64,000 nucleotides of DNA from DATBGO01 sp036558005. Lineage in GTDB: Bacteria > Actinomycetota > Actinomycetes > Streptosporangiales > Streptosporangiaceae. The DNA is taken from positions 32,438 to 96,437 of the forward strand of contig DATBGO010000301.1 of the NCBI GenBank assembly GCA_036558005.1. The letters are read 5' to 3'. The number at the start of each line of letters is the position of its first letter. Positions within the stretch are counted from its first letter, which is position 1. The notes beneath the pieces were generated by a model, which saw nothing but the letters and a program-made list of their open reading frames with translations, had not been told where the DNA came from and made no database searches. The position numbers and the translations under genes are program-made. Below, one piece after another: positions 34,456 through 43,836 of this stretch.

Positions 34456-35256
34456 TCAGACCCTGGCGGTGTCCTTGCGGAACCGCCAGGTCGCGCCGCC
34501 GGCGAAGATGAGCAGCCAGGCGAGCGCGTTGACCACCCAGGCCAGGTGCACGCTGCCGCCGAGCAGCGGCGCGTGCACCAGCTGGTTCAGCCCGTAGACG
34601 GGGGTGAACTTGGCCAGCGTCGCGAGCAGGTGCGGGTACTGGCTCAGCGGGATGAACAGCCCGCCGGCGAAGCCGAACAGCATCAGCCCGATCCCGAGGA
34701 ACTGCATCACGTTCTCGGCCGGCAGCAGGTAGCCCATGAACAGGCCGAACGCCGCGAACACCAGGGAGCCGATCCAGACGCAGAGCCCGGTCACGATCCA
34801 CAGGTAGCCCGGCATGTCCGGCTTGCCGGTGAGCATCCCGACCACGAACACGGCCACCACCGAGCACAGCCCGAGCACCAGCGCGGTCAGCATCTTGATG
34901 ACGATGTAGGACGGCGGGGACAGCGGCGTCAGCCGCAGCTGCCGGCTCCAGCCGGCCGACCGCTCGATCGAGACGATCGCGCCACCGCTCGTCGTGGCCA
35001 GCATCGCGCCGTACAGGGCCATGCTGACCAGGATGAACGCCGAGACGTTGCCGTGCCCGTCGCGCTGATTGGCGTAGGCCTTGTTCAGCCCGAACGCCAG
35101 GAACAGCACGATCGGCAGGACAATCGCGAACACCACGGTGCGGCGGTTGCGCAGCAGCCGGCGCACCTCCAGGGCCAGCACGGTCGGGTTGAGGCCGCCG
35201 AAGCCGGCCGCCCGGTGGCTGGTCAGGTCCGGCGCGGGAATCGGGCGTGTCGTCAT
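34456..35256 (-). CDS. ABC-2 type transporter permease
   Basis: A 266-residue membrane protein with six hydrophobic segments (VVFAIVLPIVLFLAFGL, SAFILVSMALYGAMLA, VLGLCSVVAVFVVGML, WIVTGLCVWIGSLVFAAFGLFMGYLL, LGIGLMLFGFAGGLFIPL and a last VVNALAWLLIFAGGA). The conserved ABC-2 segment is ERSAGWSRQLRLTPLSPPSYIVIKM. It overlaps the ATPase gene by 4 bp (ATGA) and forms an exporter with it. Drug or natural-product efflux is typical for such pairs. Confidence 0.9.
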   Translation of the reverse strand: MTTRPIPAPDLTSHRAAGFGGLNPTVLALEVRRLLRNRRTVVFAIVLPIVLFLAFGLNKAYANQRDGHGNVSAFILVSMALYGAMLATTSGGAIVSIERSAGWSRQLRLTPLSPPSYIVIKMLTALVLGLCSVVAVFVVGMLTGKPDMPGYLWIVTGLCVWIGSLVFAAFGLFMGYLLPAENVMQFLGIGLMLFGFAGGLFIPLSQYPHLLATLAKFTPVYGLNQLVHAPLLGGSVHLAWVVNALAWLLIFAGGATWRFRKDTARV

Positions 35257-36218
35257 CGTGATCCTCCGGCGGAGCTGGCGCTGCTCTGGCTGTCACTGGT
35301 CAGCGCGATGAAGGCGTCTTCGAGGCCGCGGGTGGTGATCTCCAGGTCACGGGCGGCCGTGGCGGTGAGCAGGTACCTGGCCACCGCGTCGCTGTCGGTG
35401 GCGTGCACCAGCACGGTGTCGCCGCGCACCTCGACGCTGTCGGCGCCGTCGATCGCGCTGAGCCCCGCCGGGTCCGCGCCGGGCAGGGTGGCCCGCACGG
35501 TCCGGCCCGCCGCCATGGCCTTGACCTGCGCCGAGGTGCCGTCGGCGACGACCCGGCCATGGCGCACCAGGATGATCCGGTCGGCGTAGGCGTCGGCCTC
35601 CTCCAGGTAGTGGGTGGCGAACAGGACGGTGCGGCCCTGCTGCGCGTCCTGCCGGATGGCGGCCCAGAACGCCCGCCGGCCCTCCACGTCCATGCCGGTC
35701 GTCGGCTCGTCCAGGATCAGCAGCTCGGGGTCGGGCAGCAGGGCCATCGCGAACCGCAGCCGCTGCTGCTCGCCGCCCGAGCACTTGCCGACCAGGCGGT
35801 CGGCGATCGCGGTGATGCCGGCCCGGCGCAGCACCTCCTCGACCGGCTGCGCCTGCGCGAACAGGCTCGCGGTGTAGCGCAGGGTCTCGGCGATGGTGAG
35901 GTCCTTGAGCAGGCCCCCGGTCTGCATCACCGCGGAGACCAGGCCCCGGTTGATGGCCTGCCGGGGATGCATCCCGTAGACCGACACCTGGCCGCTGGTC
36001 GGCTGGGACAGGCCCAGGATCACGTCGATGGTTGATGTCTTGCCCGCGCCGTTCGGGCCGAGGAAGGCGACGATCTCACCGGAGGCGACGCTCAGGTCAA
36101 TGCCGTCGACCGCTCTGACCGGGCCGAAGCTCTTATGGATGTCGTGCAGCTCGATGGCCGGGGACTGGCCGCCTGCTGACGGCGACGGGCGGGCGGGGTT
36201 GGTATTTGTCGCTGTCAC
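35253..36218 (-). CDS. ABC-2 type transporter ATP-binding protein
   Basis: A 321-residue ATPase of the DrrA/CcmA type. Walker A GPNGAGKTS, Q-loop VSAVMQTGGLLKDLTIAETL, signature CSGGEQQRLRFAMAL (Cys for the usual Leu), Walker B LLILDEPTTGMD and H-loop FATHYLEEADAYADRI. The C-terminal about 90 residues form the DrrA-type tail (VRATLPGADPAGLSAIDGA). It is the upstream gene of the two-gene exporter operon; the ATG is at 36216-36218. Confidence 0.93.
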   Translation of the reverse strand: MTATNTNPARPSPSAGGQSPAIELHDIHKSFGPVRAVDGIDLSVASGEIVAFLGPNGAGKTSTIDVILGLSQPTSGQVSVYGMHPRQAINRGLVSAVMQTGGLLKDLTIAETLRYTASLFAQAQPVEEVLRRAGITAIADRLVGKCSGGEQQRLRFAMALLPDPELLILDEPTTGMDVEGRRAFWAAIRQDAQQGRTVLFATHYLEEADAYADRIILVRHGRVVADGTSAQVKAMAAGRTVRATLPGADPAGLSAIDGADSVEVRGDTVLVHATDSDAVARYLLTATAARDLEITTRGLEDAFIALTSDSQSSASSAGGSR

Positions 36219-36323
36219 GGGCTCGATTCTCGCACCAGCCCGCCCCCGGCCTCACCCGCATATTGTCACGACCTCCCCGTGACACCTGTCAGCCCGCCCC
36301 GGGCTCCGGCTGGCACATTAAGC

Positions 36324-36366
36324 AGCACCAGGTAGCACCGGATAGCACATGTCATCTAGCCTGGTG
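36324..36366 (+). promoter_or_regulatory. Phased AGCAC repeats and inverted repeat at toxin-antitoxin promoter
   Basis: AGCAC occurs at 36324, 36334 and 36344, exactly 10 bp apart, with a further GCAC at 36313. Overlaid on this is an inverted repeat CACCAGG (36326-36332) and CCTGGTG (36360-36366) ending 2 bp before the antitoxin ATG. Such arrays fit autoregulation by an antitoxin-toxin complex. Confidence 0.5.
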
Positions 36367-36368
36367 TC

Positions 36369-36638
36369 ATGACCAGTCAGCCCGAGATCACTCAGCGCGA
36401 TCTGCGGAACAGGTCCAAGGAGATCATGGATGCCGTAGAAGGCGGGCAGGCGTTCACTGTCACCAGGGACGGTCATCAGATCGGCGAGCTCATCCCGCTG
36501 CGGCGGCGTCGCCGTTTCGTCCCCCGGCAGGAGTTCGCCGATATGTCCCGCAGCGCTCCGGCCATCGACATCGATCGCTTCAGGGCCGACCAGGACGCGG
36601 CCCTGGATCACGATGCGAGCAGTGCCTATGACCAGTGA
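36369..36638 (+). CDS. Type II antitoxin, Phd/YefM-like
   Basis: An 89-residue protein. EITQRDLRNRSKEIMDAVEGGQAFTVTRDGHQIGELIPL is the Phd/YefM DNA-binding dimer domain. The C-terminal part (FVPRQEFADMSRSAPAIDIDRFRADQDAALD) is the flexible, acidic toxin-neutralising tail. The ATG at 36369 is followed by a stop at 36636-36638, overlapping the toxin gene. The antitoxin should bind the repeats directly upstream and repress the pair. Confidence 0.9.
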   Translation: MTSQPEITQRDLRNRSKEIMDAVEGGQAFTVTRDGHQIGELIPLRRRRRFVPRQEFADMSRSAPAIDIDRFRADQDAALDHDASSAYDQ

Positions 36639-37098
36639 AGGGCACCGGCGGGGACTGCTCGACACCAACATCCTCATCCTCAGGAAATGGATCGACCCGG
36701 CTGAGCTGCCTGCCGAGATGGCTATCAGCGCGATCACCCTGGCCGAGCTCTCGGCCGGCCCGCACGAGGTCCGCGGCGACGCGGAGCCCGGCGGACCCGG
36801 CCCCCACGACGAGCGCGCCCGGCGGCTGGACGTGGTACAGCGCACCGAGAATGAGTTCGATCCGATCCCGTTCGGCGCCGAGGCCGCACGGATCTACGGA
36901 CGCGTGACCGCGGCCGTCGTGGCGGCCGGCCGCAAGCCGCAGCGCCGGATCGCGGACCTGATGATCGCCGCGACCGCGGTCGCTGAGGATCTGCCCTTGT
37001 TCACGACGAACCCCGGCGACTTCGGCGGGCTCGGGCAGCTCCTCACCGTCGTCCCGGTCACCCGGCCGGACACCGGGAGCAGGGGCCACCCGGCGTGA
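36628..37098 (+). CDS. vapC: PIN-domain toxin (VapC type)
   Basis: A 156-residue PIN-domain ribonuclease. Acidic metal-binding residues sit in GLLDTNILIL (first Asp), ISAITLAELSAGP (Glu), RIADLMIAATAV (Asp) and LFTTNPGDFGG (last acidic position). Between the second and third blocks is a Gly/Pro/Asp-rich loop (GDAEPGGPGPHDE) that looks longer than usual. The start MTSEGHRRG at 36628 overlaps the antitoxin by 11 bp; an ATG at 36613 in the same frame is possible. VapC toxins cut tRNA or rRNA when freed from the antitoxin. Confidence 0.9.
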   Translation: MTSEGHRRGLLDTNILILRKWIDPAELPAEMAISAITLAELSAGPHEVRGDAEPGGPGPHDERARRLDVVQRTENEFDPIPFGAEAARIYGRVTAAVVAAGRKPQRRIADLMIAATAVAEDLPLFTTNPGDFGGLGQLLTVVPVTRPDTGSRGHPA

Positions 37099-37102
37099 CG
37101 CC

Positions 37103-37136
37103 GGCCCGGGGCCCTGCGGTCGCAGGGCCCCGGGCC
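37103..37136. terminator. Strong bidirectional hairpin between convergent genes
   Basis: GGCCCGGGGCCCTG (37103-37116) and CAGGGCCCCGGGCC (37123-37136) form a perfect 14-bp stem with a 6-nt loop. It lies 4 bp after the vapC stop and 21 bp before the end of the convergent MFS gene. No U tract, as is common in high-GC actinomycetes. Confidence 0.8.
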
Positions 37137-37157
37137 AGTGCCGTGGGCCGGCCGGGA

Positions 37158-39050
37158 TCAGGCCGCCGGCTCGGCCTGCTGCAGCTTGGCCAGTTCCGCG
37201 GTGACCATCGCCTCGTGCGCTTCCTCGTCCTTGCGGGCCGCCCGCGGGCTCCACCGCCCGCGCAGCAGCGGGATGCTGAGCAGGAAGAAGATGATGCCGC
37301 CGAAGCAGATCCAGTACCAGGTCTTCCACTGGCCCGGCGACTGGGCGGCCGCCTTCTGCACGTCAGCGCCGTGTGCCTTCATGTAGGCGTAGACGGCCGG
37401 AGGGACCTTCTGCGCCGCGATCAGCTGCGTCGCGAACGGCGCGATCTTCTGCAGGTCAGGCGCGGCAGCGATGACGCCCTGGATGGCGGCGCTGTTCTGC
37501 GCGATCGAGGCCAGGATCGCCTGCCCCTTGGCCCCGCCGCCGGCCGCGGTCACCGCCTGCGCGGCCAGCTTGGGCGGGATCGCCGCCGGGTTGGGGAAGC
37601 TGGCCAGCTTCTGGAACAGCACCGGGTTGGCCTGGATCACCGTCAGCTCCGGCTGGAACTTCTGCGCGTTGGCGAGCTGGGTCTTGTCCTTCTGGGCGAG
37701 CGCGACGATGTCCGGGTGCGCCTGCACGAACGCCAGCTGGCTGCTGTACTGCGTGGCGTACGCCTTGACCGTGGCGCCGTTGTTGACCAGCGGCGTCACC
37801 GAATGGATCACCACCGGGATCAGCAGGAACGACAAGAACACCACGACCCGGATGATCCAGCCCCAGATCGCCAGCCCGGTCGCGGTCAGGGCCGGGTTAC
37901 GGGCCTCCACCGTCTCGGTGAAGCTGGCCATCCACGGGGTGTAGGCCACGCCGAGGAAGAACGACCCGATCGCCAGGATGATCGCCAGCGTGTAGTAGCT
38001 CGGGTGGTGGCCGGCCTGCATCAGGTACACCACGGTCAGCGCCGCGGCCAGCACGCCGCCGACGACCATGAACGGCTTGCGCACCCGGAACCGGTCCGAG
38101 ATCACCCCGATCAGGATCACCGCGATGACGTTGAATCCCCAGTTCCAGTTGCCCAGGCCGTTGGCGTCCTTGATCGAGAAGCCGAAGATCGTGGTCAGGT
38201 AGATGACGCTGAACCCGACGGCGGTGTAGTAGATCAGCAGCATCAGCGACACCGCGAGCGCCGAGACCAGCACGTCGGCCTTGAACAGCTGGCGGAACGG
38301 GCGCTTCAGCGCCGCCTCCACGTCGATGCCCTTGGCCCTGGCCTCGACCAGCGCCCGGTCCCGCATCGTCACCATCAGCTGGTCCCGCAACCCCGGCGAC
38401 AGCTCCCGCAGCCCGAACAGCGCGATCGCGAACACGACCAGCCCGGCCACGCCGCAGATGACGAACTCGTGGGTCCAGAACCGCGGGCTGGGCGCCGCCG
38501 GGATGGTGTTCGTGCCCACCACCGCCACGATCAGGCTGCCGAGCACCGGCCCCGCGGTCCAGAATCCCATCGCGGTGGCCCGGCCGACCTGCGGCGAGAA
38601 GTCGCGGATCAGCGCCGGCGTGGCGACCAGGCAGATGCCCTCGACAAGGCCGACCACGAAGAGCTCAATGCTGAAAACCCATTTGCTGGTCGCGGCGGGC
38701 AGGATGAAAGCGGTGAAAATCCCGGTGAGGAGCAACCCGACGACAACCAGATTCGCCCGGCCCCAGCGGTCGGTGAGGCCCGCGAACAGCGAGCCGAACG
38801 CGCCGATCAGGTTGCCGAACGCCAGCACCACCACGTAGAACGTGAAGCTCATATTCAGGTTGGTCAGCAGCAGCGTGGACACAGAGCCGCCGACATACAG
38901 CTCGTAATACAACGTGATGGTGGCCAGGACGGTGATAGCCAGATAGATAACCCTGGCCGCGGTATTCGGATAAGTGTCGAGCTGGCGGTGCCATAGCACC
39001 GACACTCCTCCGCGCCGGTCAGGTGCCAGACCTGCAGCAGTCGCACTCAT
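37158..39050 (-). CDS. MFS transporter with large insertion before the last membrane helix
   Basis: A 630-residue major facilitator. Residues about 30-440 hold eleven helices, with motif A-like GSLFAGLTDRWGRANLVVVG after TM2 and VISDRFRVRKPFMVVGG in the second half. Between TM11 (VVVFLSFLLIPVVIHSVTP) and TM12 (WYWICFGGIIFFLLSIPLL) is an insertion of about 145 residues, predicted helical and rich in Ala, Gln and Pro, which should lie outside the membrane. The cytoplasmic tail is charged (RWSPRAARKDEEAHE). A TetR gene lies upstream with a candidate operator between. Substrate unknown. Confidence 0.85.
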   Translation of the reverse strand: MSATAAGLAPDRRGGVSVLWHRQLDTYPNTAARVIYLAITVLATITLYYELYVGGSVSTLLLTNLNMSFTFYVVVLAFGNLIGAFGSLFAGLTDRWGRANLVVVGLLLTGIFTAFILPAATSKWVFSIELFVVGLVEGICLVATPALIRDFSPQVGRATAMGFWTAGPVLGSLIVAVVGTNTIPAAPSPRFWTHEFVICGVAGLVVFAIALFGLRELSPGLRDQLMVTMRDRALVEARAKGIDVEAALKRPFRQLFKADVLVSALAVSLMLLIYYTAVGFSVIYLTTIFGFSIKDANGLGNWNWGFNVIAVILIGVISDRFRVRKPFMVVGGVLAAALTVVYLMQAGHHPSYYTLAIILAIGSFFLGVAYTPWMASFTETVEARNPALTATGLAIWGWIIRVVVFLSFLLIPVVIHSVTPLVNNGATVKAYATQYSSQLAFVQAHPDIVALAQKDKTQLANAQKFQPELTVIQANPVLFQKLASFPNPAAIPPKLAAQAVTAAGGGAKGQAILASIAQNSAAIQGVIAAAPDLQKIAPFATQLIAAQKVPPAVYAYMKAHGADVQKAAAQSPGQWKTWYWICFGGIIFFLLSIPLLRGRWSPRAARKDEEAHEAMVTAELAKLQQAEPAA

Positions 39051-39122
39051 GCGGTCCTCGCAATGGTCATTGATAGTGCGCCCCGGGGCCCGGGGCGTGA
39101 GGTCACGATAACTGCACTATGG

Positions 39123-39144
39123 GTGCAAGTTCAATGGTTTGCAC
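39123..39144. promoter_or_regulatory. Inverted repeat between TetR and MFS genes, candidate operator
   Basis: GTGCAA (39123-39128) and TTGCAC (39139-39144) flank a 10-bp spacer, 73 bp upstream of the MFS ATG. The surrounding 39105-39145 is AT-richer than its neighbours, as expected for a promoter. It could bind the TetR protein encoded just upstream. Confidence 0.5.
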
Positions 39145-39199
39145 GGGCATGCGCGACCCGTGACCAGATGACCGTGATGCGAGCGAAATCCCAGGCAGG

Positions 39200-39880
39200 C
39201 TAGGCAGCGGCGGCCTGGGTCAGCAGCATGGCGAAGGTGCTGCTGACCAGGTCCCTCGCCTGCTGCGGGCCCAGCCCCAGATCCGAGCGCAGCGACTCCC
39301 AGAACTCCCAGAGGCTGATCGCGTGCAGGGTGTCCACCACCTGCTGGCGCTTCTTGCCGCACAGCGCCACCAGCTCGGGCGCGAACACCTTCTCCAGCTC
39401 CGCCTTGGCCCTGGCGATGATCCGCACACGGTTGCGCCGCAGCGGCAGCGAGAACGGCTCGTGCACCCGGGCGGCCCGCCAGCTCGGGGTCATCTCCTCC
39501 AGCACCCGGGTCCGCTGGCCGACGAACGACTCGATCCGGGCGCCCAGCGGCTGGCCGGGCTCGATCTTCTGCACCAGCGACAGCATGATCTCCAGGTCAC
39601 GCCTGATCGCCTCGGCCAGCAGCTCGTCCCGGTCGGTGAACTGCTGCCAGACCGTGCGCAGCGACACCCCGGCGCGCTCGGCGATCCGCGGCGCGGTCGG
39701 CCGCAGGTCACCCTCGGCGTGCAGGGCCCGCATCGCGTCGATGATCGCCCGGCGGGTGCGGAACGACCGGGCCGCGCGCCCGTCGGCGGGCTCATCACCG
39801 CCCAGCACCGCATCGTCCGGCCTGGTCAGCGCCGAAGCAACCGGGCCGGAGCCTGACCCCCGCAAGCCCTTGGTGCGCAC
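39200..39880 (-). CDS. TetR family transcriptional regulator
   Basis: A 226-residue regulator. After an unstructured N-terminal extension of about 35 residues comes the helix-turn-helix RSFRTRRAIIDAMRALHAEGDLRPTAPRIAERAGVSLRTVWQQFTDRDELLAEAIRRD. The C-terminal helical ligand domain follows (IEPGQPLGARIESFVGQRTRVLEEM ... ISLWEFWESLRSDLGLGPQQARDLVSSTFAMLL). It lies 149 bp upstream of, and codirectional with, the MFS gene, so it probably represses that transporter. The true start may be internal, nearer ARSFRTRR. Confidence 0.88.
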   Translation of the reverse strand: MRTKGLRGSGSGPVASALTRPDDAVLGGDEPADGRAARSFRTRRAIIDAMRALHAEGDLRPTAPRIAERAGVSLRTVWQQFTDRDELLAEAIRRDLEIMLSLVQKIEPGQPLGARIESFVGQRTRVLEEMTPSWRAARVHEPFSLPLRRNRVRIIARAKAELEKVFAPELVALCGKKRQQVVDTLHAISLWEFWESLRSDLGLGPQQARDLVSSTFAMLLTQAAAA

Positions 39881-40084
39881 CCCGTCATAGTAGCCCTGGG
39901 CAGGCGAATCGCTAATACCGGTTCTTCCGGCCCCGCGCGGGCCTGACCAGGACCCGGCTTAACGCCAGCCGGCGCTGGCCCCGGCCCGGCGGCGGGAAGC
40001 CGCGGGCCCGCAAAAGCGTTGGGCAGTTCGGGCCCGCGCCGTCATGCTGGACCCGACCCTCCCGCTGCCCTGGAGAACGCTGCC

Positions 40085-43000
40085 TTGACACTCACGCTCG
40101 CGTATCCGCCCGAGCTCCCGGTCAGCCAGCGCAAGGACGAGATCGCCGCGGCCATCCGCGACCATCAGGTGCTGATCGTCGCGGGCGAGACGGGCTCGGG
40201 CAAGACCACCCAGCTGCCGAAGATCTGCCTGGAGCTCGGCCGCGGCGTGGCCGGCCAGATCGGCCACACCCAGCCGCGCCGGATCGCGGCCCGCACGGTG
40301 GCCGAGCGGATCGCCAGCGAGCTGGGCACCGGGCTCGGCGAGGTGGCCGGCTACAAGGTCAGGTTCGCCGACACCGCCAGCGACGGCACCAGGGTCAAGG
40401 TGATGACCGACGGCATCCTGCTGGCCGAGATGCAGCGGGACCGGCGGCTGCGCCGCTATGACACCCTGATCATCGACGAGGCGCACGAGCGCAGCCTCAA
40501 CATCGACTTCATCCTCGGTTACCTCAGGCGGCTGCTGCCCAGCCGCCCCGACCTGAAGCTCATCATCACCTCGGCCACCATCGACCCCGGGCCGGTTCAG
40601 CGAGCACTTCGGCGGCGCGCCGGTGCTGGAGGTGTCCGGCCGTACCCACCCGGTGCAGCTGCGCTACCGCCCGGTCGCCGACGGCCCGGCGGCGGGCGGC
40701 GAGCCGCGCGACCAGGTGAGCGCGATCTGCGACGCGGTCACCGAACTGCGCGCCGAGGGGCCCGGCGACATCCTGGTCTTCCTCAGCGGCGAGCGGGAGA
40801 TCAGGGACACCGCCGACGCGCTGGCCGGGCTGCCAGGCACCGAGGTGCTGCCGCTGTACGCCCGGCTGTCAGCCGCCGACCAGTACAAGGTGTTCCAGCC
40901 GCACCGCGCCCAGCGGATCGTGCTGGCCACCAACGTTGCCGAGACGTCGCTGACCGTGCCGGGGATCAAGTACGTGATCGATCCGGGCACCGCCCGGATC
41001 TCCCGCTACAGCCACCGGACCAAGGTGCAGCGGCTGCCGATCGAGCCGGTCTCCCAGGCCTCGGCGAGCCAGCGGGCCGGCCGCTGCGGGCGGACCAGCG
41101 AGGGCATCTGCATCCGGCTCTACAGCGAGGCCGACTTCGAGGGCCGCCCGCGGTTCACCGACCCGGAGATCCTGCGCACCAACCTGGCCTCGGTCATCCT
41201 CCAGATGACCGCGCTCGACCTGGGCGAGATGGCGGACTTCCCGTTCATCGACCCGCCGGACTCCAGGAACATCGCCGACGGCGTCCGGCTGCTGGAGGAA
41301 CTCGGCGCGCTGGCCCGCGGCCGCGGCATGCCCCGGCTGACCGGCACCGGCCGCAAGCTGGCCCGGCTGCCCGCCGACCCGCGGCTGGGCCGGATGATCC
41401 TGGCGGCCGGCCAGCAGGGCTGCGTCCGCGAGGTCCTGGTCATCACCGCCGCGCTGTCGATCCAGGACCCGCGGGAGCGGCCCGCCGACGCCCGCGAGAG
41501 CGCCGACGCGATGCACGCCAGGTTCGCCGAGCCCGGCTCGGACTTCCTGGCCTTCCTGACCTTGTGGGAGTACCTGCGCGAACGCCAGCACGAGCTGTCC
41601 TCGTCCGCGTTCCGCCGGCTGTGCCGCCGCGAGTACCTGCACTACCTGCGGGTGCGGGAATGGCAGGACGTCTACGGCCAGCTCCGGCAGGCAGCCCGTG
41701 ACCTGGGCATCACGGCCGGCCGCGACCCGGCCCCCGCGCCGCTGGCGCAGCCGCCGCCCGGCGGCAGGTTCGAGCCCGGCCTGGCCCAGCGGGTGCACAC
41801 CAGCCTGCTGGCCGGGCTGCTGTCGCACATCGGGATGCGCGACACCGAGCCGCCGCCGCAGCGCGGGAAACGCCGCCCGCTGCCGGAGTTCCTCGGCGCG
41901 CGGGGCGCCAGGTTCGCGATCTTCCCCGACTCGGCGCTGGCCAGGAGGCCCCCGTCCTGGGTGGTGGCGGCCGAGCTGGTCGAGACGTCCCGGCTGTGGG
42001 CCAGGGTGGCCGCGCGGATCGAGCCGGAGTGGGCCGAGCCGCTGGCCGGGCACCTGGTCCACCGCAGCTACAGCGAGCCGCACTGGGACGAGCGACGCGG
42101 CGAGGTGGTCGCGTCGGAGAAGGTCAGCCTCTACGGCCTGCCGGTCGTGGCCGCCCGGCGGGTCAGCTACGGGCGGATCGACCCGGCGGCGGCCCGGATC
42201 CTGTTCATCCAGCACGCGCTGGTGGCCGGCGAATGGCAGGCCAGGCACGAGTTCCTGGGCCGCAACAGGGAACTGCTGGACCAGGCCGCGGAGCTGGAAC
42301 GCAAGGCCAGGCGGCGCGGCCTGGTCGCCGACGACAGCGCGGTGTTCGACTTCTACGACCAGCGGATCCCCGCGGCCGTGGTCTCGGCCCGGCACTTCGA
42401 CAGCTGGTGGAAGCAGGCCAGCCGGGCCGACCCGGACCTGCTCACCCTCTCCCCCGCCGACCTGGAGGGCCCGCAGGCCGGCCAGGTCGACGCCGCCGAC
42501 TACCCGGCCCGGTGGGACGGGCTGGCGCTGTCGTATGAGTTCGCGCCCGGCGCGGCCGACGACGGGGTCAGCGTGGACATCCCGCTGGCGGAGCTGAACC
42601 AGGTGGACGCGGCCAGGCTCGGCTGGCAGGTGCCCGGGCTGCGCGCGGAACTGGTCACCGAGCTGATCCGGTCCCTGCCCAAGCAGCTGCGCACGCTGTT
42701 CGTGCCCGCCCCGGAGACCGCCAGGCAGGTGCTGGCCGCGCTGGGCCCGCCGCGCGGCGACCTGCTCGACGCGCTCAGCGCCGAGCTCGGCCGGATCGGC
42801 GGCGTGCCGGTGCCCCGCCCGTCCTTCGACCCGGCCAGGCTGCCACCGCACCTGCGGGTCACCTACCGGGTGACCGGCGACGGCGAGGTGCTGGCCAGCG
42901 GCAAGGACCTGGCCGCGCTGCAACGGGAGCTGCGGCCCCGGCTGCGCGCCAGGCTGGCCGCGGCGGCCGGCGACATCACCAGGACCGGGCTGCGCGACTG

Positions 43001-43820
43001 GGACATCGGCCCGCTCCCCCGGGTGTTCACCGACGGCCAGGTCCGCGGCTACCCGGCGCTGGTGCCGGCCGGGGACGCCGTCGATGTCGCGCTGTTCGAC
43101 ACCGAGGCGGAGGCGGCCGAGGCGATGGCGCTGGGCACCCGCCGCCTGCTGCTGATCGCGGTGCCCTCAGGCGTGCGCGGCGTCGCCAGCAGGCTGCCGG
43201 TCAGCGTCAAGCTGGCCATGAGCCGCAACCCGTATCCGGGCATCGGGGCGATGCTGGACGACTGCGCGGCCTGCGCCGCCGACCAGGTGATCGCGGACGC
43301 CGGCGGCCCGGCCTGGGACGCGGCAGGCTACCAGCGGATCCTGGCCGCGGCGCGGGCGTCGCTGGCCGCGGTCACGGCCGGCGTGGTCGCCGCCGCGGGC
43401 CGGGTGCTGGAGGCGGCCAACCAGGCGGCCGAGCGGCTGGACCACGCGCCGGGCCCGGCCGCGGCGCTGGCCGACATGCGCGCGCAGCTGGCCGGGCTGA
43501 TCTACCCCGGCTTCATCTCCGGCACCGGCCTGGGCAGGCTGCCCGACCTGGTCCGCTACCTGCGGGCGATCGTCCGCCGCCTGGACAAGCTGCCCGCCGA
43601 CCCGGGCCGGGACGCCGACCGGATGGCGGCCGTGCACCGGGTGACCAGCGCCTACCAGCAGGCCGCTGCGGCGCACCCGGCCGGCGGCGGCAGCCCGGTC
43701 CAGCCGGTCCGGTGGATGATCGAGGAACTGCGGGTGAGCCTCTTCGCCCAGTCGCTGGGCACCCCGGCGCCGGTCTCCGAGCAGCGCATCCAGCGCGCCC
43801 TGGACCGGCTGTCGGCCTGA
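40085..43820 (+). pseudogene. hrpA: ATP-dependent RNA helicase HrpA, interrupted by a one-base frameshift
   Basis: A DEAH-box RNA helicase of about 1244 residues if the frame is restored. The first frame starts at TTG 40085 (MTLTLAYPPELPVSQRKDE) and shows Walker A GETGSGKTT, QPRRIAARTVAERI, DEAH in IIDEAHERSLNIDFILGYL and ITSATID. At 40586-40595 the DNA reads CCCGGGCCGG, where the family sequence (RFSEHFGGAPVLEVSGRTHPV) needs one C less; reading then continues in the +1 frame to 43820. The second part holds ILVFLSGEREI, TNVAETSLTVPGIKYVIDPG, QRAGRCGRT and the DUF3418 C-terminal domain. All motifs are intact on both sides, so a sequencing error, recent mutation or recoding are all possible. 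Confidence 0.88.
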
Positions 43821-43836
43821 CCGGCCCGGCCGCGGG

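Noticed and set aside
37095..38996. A 633-codon plus-strand frame antisense to the MFS gene
   Set aside because: Its His/Arg/Asp/Gln-rich sequence has no membrane or domain signal, while the minus strand encodes a clear transporter.
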